Source of the DNA: Allodiplogaster sudhausi
Lineage: Eukaryota > Nematoda > Chromadorea > Rhabditida > Diplogasteridae
NCBI GenBank assembly: GCA_945643635.1
Contig: CALZFC010000278.1
Coordinates: forward strand, 186,001 to 250,000
Direction of reading: 5' to 3'
DNA: 64,000 bases
In this document: positions 1 to 9,204 of the stretch, one piece after another
Numbering within the stretch: position 1 is the stretch's first letter
How the letters are laid out: each line of letters opens with the position of its first letter
Notes under the pieces: model-generated
What the model saw: only the letters and a program-made list of their open reading frames with translations
The model's database searches: none
What the model was told of the DNA's origin: nothing
Position numbers and translations under genes: made by a program

Positions 1-44
1 GGCCTAAACCACAAATTTTGGAACGGCTCTGCTTAGGTGGAGCC
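1..44 (+). ncRNA. SL1 RNA gene, 3' part (cut by window start)
   Basis: The window opens at RNA nucleotide 55 of an SL1 RNA gene whose leader would begin 53 bases before position 1. What remains is the end of stem II, the Sm site AATTTTGG and the 3' terminal stem-loop ending GGAGCC at 44. The visible bases match the other copies. The leader and splice donor lie outside the window. Confidence 0.95.
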
Positions 45-335
45 AAAAATTATGTGAAAAGGATAGAGAAATTACTCTATCTTCAAAATTCGAGCATCTA
101 GGGCAAGTAATCATACATTAGACGCATGTACATGTACATATAGAGTCGTCATCCTTCTCGCTCAGCAAAACTTGTTACAAAGGGCTCAGTAACTCGGCAT
201 CTTTTTGGACGAGGACATCAAACTTGGATGGTAGTCTCCTTCGCATGTGGTGTTGACGACGTCCAGATGGACGGAGAATTCTGTTTGCTACGTTAGATTG
301 AAGATTTTAGTTCGGAAACTTTAGCATGTGACTGG

Positions 336-399
336 TATGGCACAGGCCATTCTCGCACGCACATGCAGATATGTACGCTACGCGTCCGCTTGCTTCTTC
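336..399 (+). promoter_or_regulatory. Putative proximal promoter of SL1 RNA gene (-64 to -1), reference copy
   Basis: Nematode SL and snRNA genes are transcribed by RNA polymerase II from a proximal sequence element roughly 40-65 bp upstream. Here that interval begins TATGGCACAGGCC and continues through a CpG-rich stretch (CGCACGCAC, CGCTACGCGTCCGC) up to the leader. Two observations support a role: both very short units (copies 3 and 5) keep this segment although nearly all other spacer is lost, and a contrasting class (copies 13, 17, 21, 26) lacks exactly this segment. I cannot assign the element's exact bases without a species-matched alignment, and there is no obvious TATA box. Confidence 0.55.
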
Positions 400-421
400 G
401 GTTTAATTACCCAAGTTTGAG
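400..421 (+). other. SL1 leader exon (22 nt) of the reference copy
   Basis: The leader begins GGTTTAATTACCC and ends GTTTGAG, and is followed directly by the donor GT at 422-423. It matches the conserved nematode SL1 leader over its full 22 nt. The first G is taken as the transcription start by analogy with the family, where it carries a trimethylguanosine cap. Confidence 0.97.
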
Positions 422-467
422 GTACTAATTCGATCTGGCTCACTGAAAGGTGTGGCCTAAACCACAA

Positions 468-474
468 ATTTTGG
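468..474 (+). other. Sm-protein binding site of the SL RNA
   Basis: A-TTTT-GG lies single-stranded between stem II and stem III, the usual Sm site position in nematode SL RNAs. The surrounding AAATTTTGGAAC is the same block found in C. elegans SL1 RNA. It is present in every complete copy examined. Confidence 0.92.
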
Positions 475-497
475 AACGGCTCTGCTTAGGTGGAGCC

Positions 498-788
498 AAA
501 AATTATGTGAAAAGGATAGAGAAATTACTCTATCTTCAAAATTCGAGCATCTAGGGCAAGTAATCATACATTAGACGCATGTACATGTACATATAGAGTC
601 GTCATCCTTCTCGCTCAGCAAAACTTGTTACAAAGGGCTCAGTAACTCGGCATCTTTTTGGACGAGGACATCAAACTTGGATGGTAGTCTCCTTCGCATG
701 TGGTGTTGACGACGTCCAGATGGACGGAGAATTCTGTTTGCTACGTTAGATTGAAGATTTTAGTTCGGAAACTTTAGCATGTGACTGG
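498..788. other. Standard spacer between SL RNA 3' end and the promoter-proximal block
   Basis: This stretch of about 290 bp is repeated in every full-length unit. It holds the 3' inverted repeat (513-536), a perfect 14-bp palindrome at 579-592 (ATGTACATGTACAT) and a 6+6 inverted repeat with a 2-base centre at 713-726 (CGTCCA-GA-TGGACG). I see no reading frame of interest, no second Sm-type RNA gene, no 5S rRNA and no transposon ends. Its loss in copies 3 and 5 shows it can be lost locally, but its near-perfect identity elsewhere reflects homogenisation. Confidence 0.7.
513..536 (+). other. Inverted repeat just 3' of the SL RNA gene
   Basis: AGGATAGAG and CTCTATCTT flank a 6-base AAATTA loop, giving nine pairs with one G.U wobble. 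It starts 15 nt after stem III in standard units. It may take part in 3'-end formation or processing of the primary transcript; this is inference. It is destroyed after copies 2 and 4. Confidence 0.5.
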
Positions 789-852
789 TATGGCACAGGC
801 CATTCTCGCACGCACATGCAGATATGTACGCTACGCGTCCGCTTGCTTCTTC

Positions 853-950
853 GGTTTAATTACCCAAGTTTGAGGTACTAATTCGATCTGGCTCACTGAA
901 AGGTGTGGCCTAAACCACAAATTTTGGAACGGCTCTGCTTAGGTGGAGCC
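853..950 (+). ncRNA. SL1 RNA gene, copy 2, with damaged 3' flank
   Basis: The RNA region is identical to copy 1 and the upstream spacer is full length. The 3' flank is abnormal: after GTGAAAA at 966 the 5' arm of the downstream inverted repeat (GGATAGAGAA) is missing, followed by an altered remnant of the 3' arm (ATTGACTCTATGCAAA) and then a jump to the promoter block of copy 3. If the hairpin helps form RNA 3' ends, this copy tests that. Confidence 0.93.
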
Positions 951-1037
951 AAAAATTATGTGAAAAATTGACTCTATGCAAAGGCCATTCTCGCACGCAC
1001 ATGCAGATATGTACGCAACGCGTCCGCATGCTTCTTC
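951..1037. other. Rearranged 87-bp spacer with diverged promoter upstream of copy 3
   Basis: About 268 bp of standard spacer are missing, making the start-to-start distance 185 bp. The join is complex: a remnant resembling the 3' arm of the standard hairpin, with a small insertion and deletion, is joined to AGGCCATTC at about -56 of the promoter block. Two further T-to-A substitutions lie at 1017 (-21) and 1028 (-10), seen in no other copy. The promoter block is thus mostly kept but is the most diverged in the window. Confidence 0.8.
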
Positions 1038-1135
1038 GGTTTAATTACCCAAGTTTGAGGTACTAATTCGATCTGGCTCACTGAAAGGTGTGGCCTAAAC
1101 CACAAATTTTGGAACGGCTCTGCTTAGGTGGAGCC
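1038..1135 (+). ncRNA. SL1 RNA gene, copy 3 (short 185-bp unit)
   Basis: The leader, donor, stem II, Sm site and stem III are all unchanged from copy 1 even though the upstream spacer is rearranged and carries point differences. Its 3' flank is standard, with the inverted repeat present. Whether it is transcribed depends on the truncated, mutated promoter segment. Confidence 0.93.
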
Positions 1136-1489
1136 AAAAATTATGTGAAAAGGATAGAGAAATTACTCTATCTTCAAAATTCGAGCATCTAGGGCAAGTA
1201 ATCATACATTAGACGCATGTACATGTACATATAGAGTCGTCATCCTTCTCGCTCAGCAAAACTTGTTACAAAGGGCTCAGTAACTCGGCATCTTTTTGGA
1301 CGAGGACATCAAACTTGGATGGTAGTCTCCTTCGCATGTGGTGTTGACGACGTCCAGATGGACGGAGAATTCTGTTTGCTACGTTAGATTGAAGATTTTA
1401 GTTCGGAAACTTTAGCATGTACTGGTATGGCACAGGCCATTCTCGCACGCACATGCAGATATGTACGCTACGCGTCCGCTTGCTTCTTC

Positions 1490-1587
1490 GATTTAATTAC
1501 CCAAGTTTGAGGTACTAATTCGATGTGGCTCACTGAAAGGTGTGGCCTAAACCACAAATTTTGGAACGGCTCTGCTTAGGTGGAGCC
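1490..1587 (+). ncRNA. SL1 RNA gene variant, copy 4 (leader G2A, intron C36G)
   Basis: This is the only complete copy I found with changes inside the RNA. Leader base 2 is A instead of G (position 1491) and intron base 36 is G instead of C (position 1525). Both sit in the stem I pairing between 1-3 and 34-36: G2A changes a G.U wobble to A-U, while C36G removes the G1-C36 pair. The donor GT, GAAA loop, Sm site and stem III are intact. Upstream, one base is missing at about 1420, making the interval 452 bp, and the -64 block is otherwise standard. It could be a decaying copy or could produce a minor variant leader; its 3' flank also lacks the inverted repeat. Confidence 0.9.
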
Positions 1588-1672
1588 AAAAATTTAGCAT
1601 GTGACTGGTATGGCACAGGCCATTCTCGCACGCACATGCAGATATGTACGCTACGCGTCCGCTTGCTTCTTC
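1588..1672. other. Minimal 85-bp spacer upstream of copy 5
   Basis: About 270 bp are deleted: AAAAATT after stem III of copy 4 is joined directly to TAGCATGTGACTGG, leaving only about 78 bp of upstream sequence including the intact -64 to -1 block. The two parent sites share TT at the junction (about 1593-1595), so a microhomology or slippage event would explain it. The start-to-start interval is 183 bp, the shortest in the window. Confidence 0.85.
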
Positions 1673-1770
1673 GGTTTAATTACCCAAGTTTGAGGTACTA
1701 ATTCGATCTGGCTCACTGAAAGGTGTGGCCTAAACCACAAATTTTGGAACGGCTCTGCTTAGGTGGAGCC
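1673..1770 (+). ncRNA. SL1 RNA gene, copy 5 (short 183-bp unit)
   Basis: The RNA is identical to copy 1. Its upstream sequence is standard back to about -78, where it meets the 3' end of copy 4. If the promoter is confined to -64 to -1, this copy should be fully active, giving a natural minimal cassette of promoter plus RNA. The 3' flank is standard. Confidence 0.95.
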
Positions 1771-2125
1771 AAAAATTATGTGAAAAGGATAGAGAAATTA
1801 CTCTATCTTCAAAATTCGAGCATCTAGGGCAAGTAATCATACATTAGACGCATGTACATGTACATATAGAGTCGTCATCCTTCTCGCTCAGCAAAACTTG
1901 TTACAAAGGGCTCAGTAACTCGGCATCTTTTTGGACGAGGACATCAAACTTGGATGGTAGTCTCCTTCGCATGTGGTGTTGACGACGTCCAGATGGACGG
2001 AGAATTCTGTTTGCTACGTTAGATTGAAGATTTTAGTTCGGAAACTTTAGCATGTGACTGGTATGGCACAGGCCATTCTCGCACGCACATGCAGATATGT
2101 ACGCTACGCGTCCGCTTGCTTCTTC

Positions 2126-4941
2126 GGTTTAATTACCCAAGTTTGAGGTACTAATTCGATCTGGCTCACTGAAAGGTGTGGCCTAAACCACAAATTTTGG
2201 AACGGCTCTGCTTAGGTGGAGCCAAAAATTATGTGAAAAGGATAGAGAAATTACTCTATCTTCAAAATTCGAGCATCTAGGGCAAGTAATCATACATTAG
2301 ACGCATGTACATGTACATATAGAGTCGTCATCCTTCTCGCTCAGCAAAACTTGTTACAAAGGGCTCAGTAACTCGGCATCTTTTTGGACGAGGACATCAA
2401 ACTTGGATGGTAGTCTCCTTCGCATGTGGTGTTGACGACGTCCAGATGGACGGAGAATTCTGTTTGCTACGTTAGATTGAAGATTTTAGTTCGGAAACTT
2501 TAGCATGTGACTGGTATGGCACAGGCCATTCTCGCACGCACATGCAGATATGTACGCTACGCGTCCGCTTGCTTCTTCGGTTTAATTACCCAAGTTTGAG
2601 GTACTAATTCGATCTGGCTCACTGAAAGGTGTGGCCTAAACCACAAATTTTGGAACGGCTCTGCTTAGGTGGAGCCAAAAATTATGTGAAAAGGATAGAG
2701 AAATTACTCTATCTTCAAAATTCGAGCATCTAGGGCAAGTAATCATACATTAGACGCATGTACATGTACATATAGAGTCGTCATCCTTCTCGCTCAGCAA
2801 AACTTGTTACAAAGGGCTCAGTAACTCGGCATCTTTTTGGACGAGGACATCAAACTTGGATGGTAGTCTCCTTCGCATGTGGTGTTGACGACGTCCAGAT
2901 GGACGGAGAATTCTGTTTGCTACGTTAGATTGAAGATTTTAGTTCGGAAACTTTAGCATGTGACTGGTATGGCACAGGCCATTCTCGCACGCACATGCAG
3001 ATATGTACGCTACGCGTCCGCTTGCTTCTTCGGTTTAATTACCCAAGTTTGAGGTACTAATTCGATCTGGCTCACTGAAAGGTGTGGCCTAAACCACAAA
3101 TTTTGGAACGGCTCTGCTTAGGTGGAGCCAAAAATTATGTGAAAAGGATAGAGAAATTACTCTATCTTCAAAATTCGAGCATCTAGGGCAAGTAATCATA
3201 CATTAGACGCATGTACATGTACATATAGAGTCGTCATCCTTCTCGCTCAGCAAAACTTGTTACAAAGGGCTCAGTAACTCGGCATCTTTTTGGACGAGGA
3301 CATCAAACTTGGATGGTAGTCTCCTTCGCATGTGGTGTTGACGACGTCCAGATGGACGGAGAATTCTGTTTGCTACGTTAGATTGAAGATTTTAGTTCGG
3401 AAACTTTAGCATGTGACTGGTATGGCACAGGCCATTCTCGCACGCACATGCAGATATGTACGCTACGCGTCCGCTTGCTTCTTCGGTTTAATTACCCAAG
3501 TTTGAGGTACTAATTCGATCTGGCTCACTGAAAGGTGTGGCCTAAACCACAAATTTTGGAACGGCTCTGCTTAGGTGGAGCCAAAAATTATGTGAAAAGG
3601 ATAGAGAAATTACTCTATCTTCAAAATTCGAGCATCTAGGGCAAGTAATCATACATTAGACGCATGTACATGTACATATAGAGTCGTCATCCTTCTCGCT
3701 CAGCAAAACTTGTTACAAAGGGCTCAGTAACTCGGCATCTTTTTGGACGAGGACATCAAACTTGGATGGTAGTCTCCTTCGCATGTGGTGTTGACGACGT
3801 CCAGATGGACGGAGAATTCTGTTTGCTACGTTAGATTGAAGATTTTAGTTCGGAAACTTTAGCATGTGACTGGTATGGCACAGGCCATTCTCGCACGCAC
3901 ATGCAGATATGTACGCTACGCGTCCGCTTGCTTCTTCGGTTTAATTACCCAAGTTTGAGGTACTAATTCGATCTGGCTCACTGAAAGGTGTGGCCTAAAC
4001 CACAAATTTTGGAACGGCTCTGCTTAGGTGGAGCCAAAAATTATGTGAAAAGGATAGAGAAATTACTCTATCTTCAAAATTCGAGCATCTAGGGCAAGTA
4101 ATCATACATTAGACGCATGTACATGTACATATAGAGTCGTCATCCTTCTCGCTCAGCAAAACTTGTTACAAAGGGCTCAGTAACTCGGCATCTTTTTGGA
4201 CGAGGACATCAAACTTGGATGGTAGTCTCCTTCGCATGTGGTGTTGACGACGTCCAGATGGACGGAGAATTCTGTTTGCTACGTTAGATTGAAGATTTTA
4301 GTTCGGAAACTTTAGCATGTGACTGGTATGGCACAGGCCATTCTCGCACGCACATGCAGATATGTACGCTACGCGTCCGCTTGCTTCTTCGGTTTAATTA
4401 CCCAAGTTTGAGGTACTAATTCGATCTGGCTCACTGAAAGGTGTGGCCTAAACCACAAATTTTGGAACGGCTCTGCTTAGGTGGAGCCAAAAATTATGTG
4501 AAAAGGATAGAGAAATTACTCTATCTTCAAAATTCGAGCATCTAGGGCAAGTAATCATACATTAGACGCATGTACATGTACATATAGAGTCGTCATCCTT
4601 CTCGCTCAGCAAAACTTGTTACAAAGGGCTCAGTAACTCGGCATCTTTTTGGACGAGGACATCAAACTTGGATGGTAGTCTCCTTCGCATGTGGTGTTGA
4701 CGACGTCCAGATGGACGGAGAATTCTGTTTGCTACGTTAGATTGAAGATTTTAGTTCGGAAACTTTAGCATGTGACTGGTATGGCACAGGCCATTCTCGC
4801 ACGCACATGCAGATATGTACGCTACGCGTCCGCTTGCTTCTTCGGTTTAATTACCCAAGTTTGAGGTACTAATTCGATCTGGCTCACTGAAAGGTGTGGC
4901 CTAAACCACAAATTTTGGAACGGCTCTGCTTAGGTGGAGCC
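2126..4941 (+). ncRNA. Seven standard SL1 RNA genes, copies 6-12
   Basis: Genes start at 2126, 2579, 3032, 3485, 3938, 4391 and 4844, each 98 nt long and exactly 453 bp apart. I saw no base differences from copy 1 in RNA, promoter block or spacer. This regular run separates the disturbed start of the window from the zone with promoter-deleted copies. Confidence 0.94.
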
Positions 4942-5240
4942 AAAAATTATGTGAAAAGGATAGAGAAATTACTCTATCTTCAAAATTCGAGCATCTAGGG
5001 CAAGTAATCATACATTAGACGCATGTACATGTACATATAGAGTCGTCATCCTTCTCGCTCAGCAAAACTTGTTACAAAGGGCTCAGTAACTCGGCATCTT
5101 TTTGGACGAGGACATCAAACTTGGATGGTAGTCTCCTTCGCATGTGGTGTTGACGACGTCCAGATGGACGGAGAATTCTGTTTGCTACGTTAGATTGAAG
5201 ATTTTAGTTCGGAAACTTTAGCATGTGACTGGGCTTCTTC

Positions 5241-5338
5241 GGTTTAATTACCCAAGTTTGAGGTACTAATTCGATCTGGCTCACTGAAAGGTGTGGCCTA
5301 AACCACAAATTTTGGAACGGCTCTGCTTAGGTGGAGCC
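5241..5338 (+). ncRNA. SL1 RNA gene, copy 13, lacking -64 to -9
   Basis: The RNA is standard, but 56 bp directly upstream are missing: GACTGG (the bases up to -65) is joined to GCTTCTTC (-8 to -1). The interval from copy 12 is 397 bp. The expected proximal promoter is therefore absent, and this copy is probably silent, although its RNA has not degenerated. The same junction recurs at copy 17. Confidence 0.9.
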
Positions 5339-5693
5339 AAAAATTATGTGAAAAGGATAGAGAAATTACTCTATCTTCAAAATTCGAGCATCTAGGGCAA
5401 GTAATCATACATTAGACGCATGTACATGTACATATAGAGTCGTCATCCTTCTCGCTCAGCAAAACTTGTTACAAAGGGCTCAGTAACTCGGCATCTTTTT
5501 GGACGAGGACATCAAACTTGGATGGTAGTCTCCTTCGCATGTGGTGTTGACGACGTCCAGATGGACGGAGAATTCTGTTTGCTACGTTAGATTGAAGATT
5601 TTAGTTCGGAAACTTTAGCATGTGACTGGTATGGCACAGGCCATTCTCGCACGCACATGCAGATATGTACGCTACGCGTCCGCTTGCTTCTTC

Positions 5694-6697
5694 GGTTTAA
5701 TTACCCAAGTTTGAGGTACTAATTCGATCTGGCTCACTGAAAGGTGTGGCCTAAACCACAAATTTTGGAACGGCTCTGCTTAGGTGGAGCCAAAAATTAT
5801 GTGAAAAGGATAGAGAAATTACTCTATCTTCAAAATTCGAGCATCTAGGGCAAGTAATCATACATTAGACGCATGTACATGTACATATAGAGTCGTCATC
5901 CTTCTCGCTCAGCAAAACTTGTTACAAAGGGCTCAGTAACTCGGCATCTTTTTGGACGAGGACATCAAACTTGGATGGTAGTCTCCTTCGCATGTGGTGT
6001 TGACGACGTCCAGATGGACGGAGAATTCTGTTTGCTACGTTAGATTGAAGATTTTAGTTCGGAAACTTTAGCATGTGACTGGTATGGCACAGGCCATTCT
6101 CGCACGCACATGCAGATATGTACGCTACGCGTCCGCTTGCTTCTTCGGTTTAATTACCCAAGTTTGAGGTACTAATTCGATCTGGCTCACTGAAAGGTGT
6201 GGCCTAAACCACAAATTTTGGAACGGCTCTGCTTAGGTGGAGCCAAAAATTATGTGAAAAGGATAGAGAAATTACTCTATCTTCAAAATTCGAGCATCTA
6301 GGGCAAGTAATCATACATTAGACGCATGTACATGTACATATAGAGTCGTCATCCTTCTCGCTCAGCAAAACTTGTTACAAAGGGCTCAGTAACTCGGCAT
6401 CTTTTTGGACGAGGACATCAAACTTGGATGGTAGTCTCCTTCGCATGTGGTGTTGACGACGTCCAGATGGACGGAGAATTCTGTTTGCTACGTTAGATTG
6501 AAGATTTTAGTTCGGAAACTTTAGCATGTGACTGGTATGGCACAGGCCATTCTCGCACGCACATGCAGATATGTACGCTACGCGTCCGCTTGCTTCTTCG
6601 GTTTAATTACCCAAGTTTGAGGTACTAATTCGATCTGGCTCACTGAAAGGTGTGGCCTAAACCACAAATTTTGGAACGGCTCTGCTTAGGTGGAGCC
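5694..6697 (+). ncRNA. Three standard SL1 RNA genes, copies 14-16
   Basis: Genes start at 5694, 6147 and 6600, each with the full 453-bp spacing and an intact -64 to -1 block. They form the full-length members of a four-unit block that ends in the promoter-deleted copy 17. Confidence 0.93.
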
Positions 6698-6996
6698 AAA
6701 AATTATGTGAAAAGGATAGAGAAATTACTCTATCTTCAAAATTCGAGCATCTAGGGCAAGTAATCATACATTAGACGCATGTACATGTACATATAGAGTC
6801 GTCATCCTTCTCGCTCAGCAAAACTTGTTACAAAGGGCTCAGTAACTCGGCATCTTTTTGGACGAGGACATCAAACTTGGATGGTAGTCTCCTTCGCATG
6901 TGGTGTTGACGACGTCCAGATGGACGGAGAATTCTGTTTGCTACGTTAGATTGAAGATTTTAGTTCGGAAACTTTAGCATGTGACTGGGCTTCTTC

Positions 6997-7094
6997 GGTT
7001 TAATTACCCAAGTTTGAGGTACTAATTCGATCTGGCTCACTGAAAGGTGTGGCCTAAACCACAAATTTTGGAACGGCTCTGCTTAGGTGGAGCC
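6997..7094 (+). ncRNA. SL1 RNA gene, copy 17, lacking -64 to -9
   Basis: It has the same 56-bp deletion and junction (GACTGG joined to GCTTCTTC) as copy 13, 1756 bp earlier. An identical breakpoint points to duplication of a four-unit block, not a second deletion. The RNA sequence is standard; probably silent for lack of the promoter block. Confidence 0.9.
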
Positions 7095-7363
7095 AAAAAT
7101 TATGTGAAAAGGATAGAGAAATTACTCTATCTTCAAAATTCGAGCATCTAGGGCAAGTAATCATACATTAGACGCATGTACATGTACATATAGAGTCGTC
7201 ATCCTTCTCGCTCAGCAAAACTTGTTACAAAGGGCTCAGTAACTCGGCATCTTTTTGGACGAGGACATCAAACTTGGATGGTAGTCTCCTTCGCATGTGG
7301 TGTTGACGACGTCCAGATGGACGGAGAATTCTGTTTGCTACGTTAGATTGAAGATTTTAGTTC

Positions 7364-7365
7364 AT
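7364..7365. other. Two-base spacer variant (GG to AT) upstream of copy 18
   Basis: Where standard units read TTCGGAAAC, this one reads TTCATAAAC, at -86/-85 relative to the copy 18 leader. The identical change recurs at 62517-62518. It lies outside the presumed promoter block. Confidence 0.9.
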
Positions 7366-7449
7366 AAACTTTAGCATGTGACTGGTATGGCACAGGCCAT
7401 TCTCGCACGCACATGCAGATATGTACGCTACGCGTCCGCTTGCTTCTTC

Positions 7450-8453
7450 GGTTTAATTACCCAAGTTTGAGGTACTAATTCGATCTGGCTCACTGAAAGG
7501 TGTGGCCTAAACCACAAATTTTGGAACGGCTCTGCTTAGGTGGAGCCAAAAATTATGTGAAAAGGATAGAGAAATTACTCTATCTTCAAAATTCGAGCAT
7601 CTAGGGCAAGTAATCATACATTAGACGCATGTACATGTACATATAGAGTCGTCATCCTTCTCGCTCAGCAAAACTTGTTACAAAGGGCTCAGTAACTCGG
7701 CATCTTTTTGGACGAGGACATCAAACTTGGATGGTAGTCTCCTTCGCATGTGGTGTTGACGACGTCCAGATGGACGGAGAATTCTGTTTGCTACGTTAGA
7801 TTGAAGATTTTAGTTCGGAAACTTTAGCATGTGACTGGTATGGCACAGGCCATTCTCGCACGCACATGCAGATATGTACGCTACGCGTCCGCTTGCTTCT
7901 TCGGTTTAATTACCCAAGTTTGAGGTACTAATTCGATCTGGCTCACTGAAAGGTGTGGCCTAAACCACAAATTTTGGAACGGCTCTGCTTAGGTGGAGCC
8001 AAAAATTATGTGAAAAGGATAGAGAAATTACTCTATCTTCAAAATTCGAGCATCTAGGGCAAGTAATCATACATTAGACGCATGTACATGTACATATAGA
8101 GTCGTCATCCTTCTCGCTCAGCAAAACTTGTTACAAAGGGCTCAGTAACTCGGCATCTTTTTGGACGAGGACATCAAACTTGGATGGTAGTCTCCTTCGC
8201 ATGTGGTGTTGACGACGTCCAGATGGACGGAGAATTCTGTTTGCTACGTTAGATTGAAGATTTTAGTTCGGAAACTTTAGCATGTGACTGGTATGGCACA
8301 GGCCATTCTCGCACGCACATGCAGATATGTACGCTACGCGTCCGCTTGCTTCTTCGGTTTAATTACCCAAGTTTGAGGTACTAATTCGATCTGGCTCACT
8401 GAAAGGTGTGGCCTAAACCACAAATTTTGGAACGGCTCTGCTTAGGTGGAGCC
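7450..8453 (+). ncRNA. Three SL1 RNA genes, copies 18-20
   Basis: Genes start at 7450, 7903 and 8356, with intact promoter blocks and 453-bp spacing. Copy 18 carries the two-base spacer variant at 7364-7365; otherwise all three are standard. Confidence 0.93.
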
Positions 8454-8751
8454 AAAAATTATGTGAAAAGGATAGAGAAATTACTCTATCTTCAAAATTC
8501 GAGCATCTAGGGCAAGTAATCATACATTAGACGCATGTACATGTACATATAGAGTCGTCATCCTTCTCGCTCAGCAAAACTTGTTACAAAGGGCTCAGTA
8601 ACTCGGCATCTTTTTGGACGAGGACATCAAACTTGGATGGTAGTCTCCTTCGCATGTGGTGTTGACGACGTCCAGATGGACGGAGAATTCTGTTTGCTAC
8701 GTTAGATTGAAGATTTTAGTTCGGAAACTTTAGCATGTGACTGGGTTCTTC

Positions 8752-8849
8752 GGTTTAATTACCCAAGTTTGAGGTACTAATTCGATCTGGCTCACTGAAA
8801 GGTGTGGCCTAAACCACAAATTTTGGAACGGCTCTGCTTAGGTGGAGCC
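8752..8849 (+). ncRNA. SL1 RNA gene, copy 21, lacking the promoter block (junction variant)
   Basis: It resembles copies 13 and 17 but has lost one more base at the junction: GACTGG is followed by GTTCTTC, not GCTTCTTC, so the interval is 396 bp. The RNA is standard. It is best read as a later derivative of the copy 13/17 deletion allele. Confidence 0.9.
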
Positions 8850-9204
8850 AAAAATTATGTGAAAAGGATAGAGAAATTACTCTATCTTCAAAATTCGAGC
8901 ATCTAGGGCAAGTAATCATACATTAGACGCATGTACATGTACATATAGAGTCGTCATCCTTCTCGCTCAGCAAAACTTGTTACAAAGGGCTCAGTAACTC
9001 GGCATCTTTTTGGACGAGGACATCAAACTTGGATGGTAGTCTCCTTCGCATGTGGTGTTGACGACGTCCAGATGGACGGAGAATTCTGTTTGCTACGTTA
9101 GATTGAAGATTTTAGTTCGGAAACTTTAGCATGTGACTGGTATGGCACAGGCCATTCTCGCACGCACATGCAGATATGTACGCTACGCGTCCGCTTGCTT
9201 CTTC

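Larger units (their letters stand above)
400..497 (+). ncRNA. SL1 spliced-leader RNA gene, copy 1 (reference copy)
   Basis: This is the donor RNA for SL1 trans-splicing; its first 22 nt become the 5' end of many mRNAs. Positions in RNA numbering: leader exon 1-22; GT donor at 23-24; stem I can form between about 1-10 and 27-36 (A6-T10 with T27-T31, plus G1-C36, G2.U35, U3-A34); stem II pairs 38-45 with 50-58 around a GAAA loop with U54 bulged; Sm site A-TTTT-GG at 69-75; stem III pairs 79-86 with 91-98 around a TTAG loop (eight pairs, two of them wobbles). The order, the GAAA loop and the AAATTTTGGAAC block match the C. elegans SL1 RNA as I know it, while the rest of the intron differs. The 3' end is inferred from the end of stem III and could extend a few nt into the following A-run. 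Family identity is near certain; expression is inferred. Confidence 0.97.

Noticed and set aside
579..592. Transposon terminal repeat or target-site duplication at the 14-bp palindrome
   Set aside because: No paired inverted termini, transposase or duplicated flanks surround it, and it sits at a fixed internal place in every standard unit.
498..788. A hidden 5S rRNA gene or second snRNA in the spacer
   Set aside because: I compared the spacer with the 5S layout and promoter boxes I know and saw no match on either strand. The only Sm-like string (CTTTTTGG, about 652-660) lacks the preceding A and has no flanking stem-loops.
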